Made by a program: the position numbers and the translations under genes. From Gammaproteobacteria bacterium (GTDB lineage: Bacteria > Pseudomonadota > Gammaproteobacteria > Xanthomonadales > SZUA-36), in contig JAJFLB010000053.1 of the NCBI GenBank assembly GCA_021772915.1, positions 226,790-290,789 of the forward strand: a stretch of 64,000 bases of DNA. The letters are read 5' to 3'. Positions 63,169 through 64,000 of the stretch are shown one piece after another. How positions within the stretch are numbered: position 1 is the first letter of the stretch; every line of letters begins with the position of its first letter. Below the pieces are notes generated by a model, which made no database searches, was not told the DNA's origin, and saw only the letters and a program-made list of their open reading frames with translations.

Positions 63169-64000
63169 AGATTGAGATTAAAACGTGTGTTGTAACGGGC
63201 ATTGTTTTGTTTTTTTCTCTTTACTTGTCGCCACTGAGTGCCATTGATTTAGAGGCGGAGAGCACCACACCAGTTATTTTTTTTGATGACACCGATGAAG
63301 TTGGGGCATGGGAATGGTATTTGCTAGGCGATCAGGATACTTTCTTCCTATTCAACGATAACACCAATAGAAATCTGCTGTTCTTCGAAGATGCTGCAAC
63401 TATGCAATTGGATATGCGTGCCACAACATTTCAAATAGAAGATGAAGCTAACAACCCAATTGTCAACGTACACCGCGACGCACCATTGTCTCTGGATATT
63501 ACGAGTAATGGTGATGTGTCCTTGGCCGGTGGCCAATTCTTTTTCTGGAAGACTCACGCACACCTTGGCATTGGAACAACAGCACCTTCATCCGATCTGG
63601 AAATGAAGTCTAATGCTCCAGCCATAGTCTTTAGCGATACATCCGCAAATTCAACTGACTGGTACGTTGGCAACAACTACAATGACTTTATTTTCTCTAC
63701 TCTACGGAATTTTACTGGCGGGCCCATAGATACAACAATCATGACCCTGGACGCTGAAACTGGCAATGTTGGAATGGGTACAATTGCACCAACAGCCCCC
63801 CTTCATGTAAAACACAGCGATGGTAATGCAGCAATACTGGTTGAAGAAATCAACGGGGTACAAGCTGCGCGAAACCTTTTTGTGATCAAAAATAACGGTA
63901 ACCCAGAGTTTCAAATGATCAATACCGGGAATAACAACTCATGGAAATTTAGTGCTGGTCTGAATTTTGTGGTCAAGAGCGATTCAGGTGCGCGTGTCTC
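63165..64000 (+). CDS. Tail-fibre/adhesin-like surface protein, 3' truncated by window end
   Basis: The frame from ATG 63165 is open to the window edge (at least 278 residues). A signal peptide (KTCVVTGIVLFFSLYLSPLSA) is followed by beta-rich repeats containing LGIGTTAPSSDLEM (about residue 134) and VGMGTIAPTAPLHV (about 203), the pattern seen in phage tail-fibre and trimeric surface proteins that usually end in an S74 chaperone/peptidase domain. Repeats such as IVFSDTSANSTDWYVG and FVIKNNGNPEFQMIN also recur in this group. It is coupled to the small exported protein before it. The C-terminus lies outside the window. Confidence 0.75.
   Translation, partial: MKIEIKTCVVTGIVLFFSLYLSPLSAIDLEAESTTPVIFFDDTDEVGAWEWYLLGDQDTFFLFNDNTNRNLLFFEDAATMQLDMRATTFQIEDEANNPIVNVHRDAPLSLDITSNGDVSLAGGQFFFWKTHAHLGIGTTAPSSDLEMKSNAPAIVFSDTSANSTDWYVGNNYNDFIFSTLRNFTGGPIDTTIMTLDAETGNVGMGTIAPTAPLHVKHSDGNAAILVEEINGVQAARNLFVIKNNGNPEFQMINTGNNNSWKFSAGLNFVVKSDSGARV

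Overview
The window looks like a chromosomal segment of a gammaproteobacterium, probably a free-living (perhaps marine) lineage that I cannot name to genus. The evidence is a conserved core block, rpoE-mucA-mucB-mucD-lepA-lepB-DUF4845-rnc-era-recO-pdxJ-rlmD-nagZ-hpt-mtnP, in the order and with the tight spacing typical of Gammaproteobacteria, together with class 2 pyrD and type I murB. Base composition is balanced, near 50 % GC by eye. I found no rRNA, tRNA, CRISPR array, intact transposase or prophage.

Layout. Positions 1-6,444 hold scattered metabolic genes: an exported amidohydrolase, gdhA, an exported RidA-like protein, OsmC and a DUF5916 outer-membrane-type protein. Positions 6,420-13,516 (minus strand) form a compact six-gene operon: a geranylgeranyl-reductase-like flavoprotein, a cyclic-nucleotide-binding protein, a GltD-like Fe-S flavoprotein, an alpha/beta hydrolase, a PlsB-type acyltransferase and a TVP38/DedA membrane protein. 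A divergent SRPBCC gene flanks it. I regard it as the best candidate for an undescribed system, perhaps lipid or isoprenoid reduction. Positions 14,101-19,481 carry a PLP decarboxylase, a divergent MarR/VOC pair with a tandem operator candidate, a lipoprotein beta-propeller and an arylamine N-acetyltransferase. Positions 19,568-23,148 are a four-gene operon of carbamoyltransferase, SxtJ, DUF5989 and SGNH hydrolase, followed by two dienelactone hydrolases. Positions 24,911-31,204 hold an ALDH7-type dehydrogenase, a PQQ sugar dehydrogenase/cytochrome c fusion, a threonine-dehydratase-like enzyme, murB and pyrD.

Positions 31,525-47,743 are the core block: envelope-stress sigma factor with its regulators and protease, translation factor, signal peptidase, RNA processing, DNA repair, cofactor and purine salvage genes. 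It is interrupted only by a MITE-like palindromic element between mucD and lepA. Positions 47,744-56,930 hold a decayed nhaA fragment, a winged-helix regulator, an enoyl-reductase-like enzyme, YigZ, an ECF sigma/anti-sigma pair with a VWA lipoprotein, xseA, an exported amidohydrolase and a decayed aldehyde dehydrogenase tail.

Positions 56,915-62,015 (minus strand) are a surface-glycan module. DegT aminotransferase and a fused acetyltransferase/ketoisomerase would make a 3-acetamido-3,6-dideoxyhexose from a dTDP-4-keto sugar. A DPM1/GtrB-like glycosyltransferase, a GtrA flippase-like protein and a GT-C-like membrane protein would move and attach sugars. A long intergenic region rich in stem-loops follows. 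The window ends in a two-gene unit whose second gene, cut by the edge, has tail-fibre/adhesin-like 'GIGTxAP' repeats.
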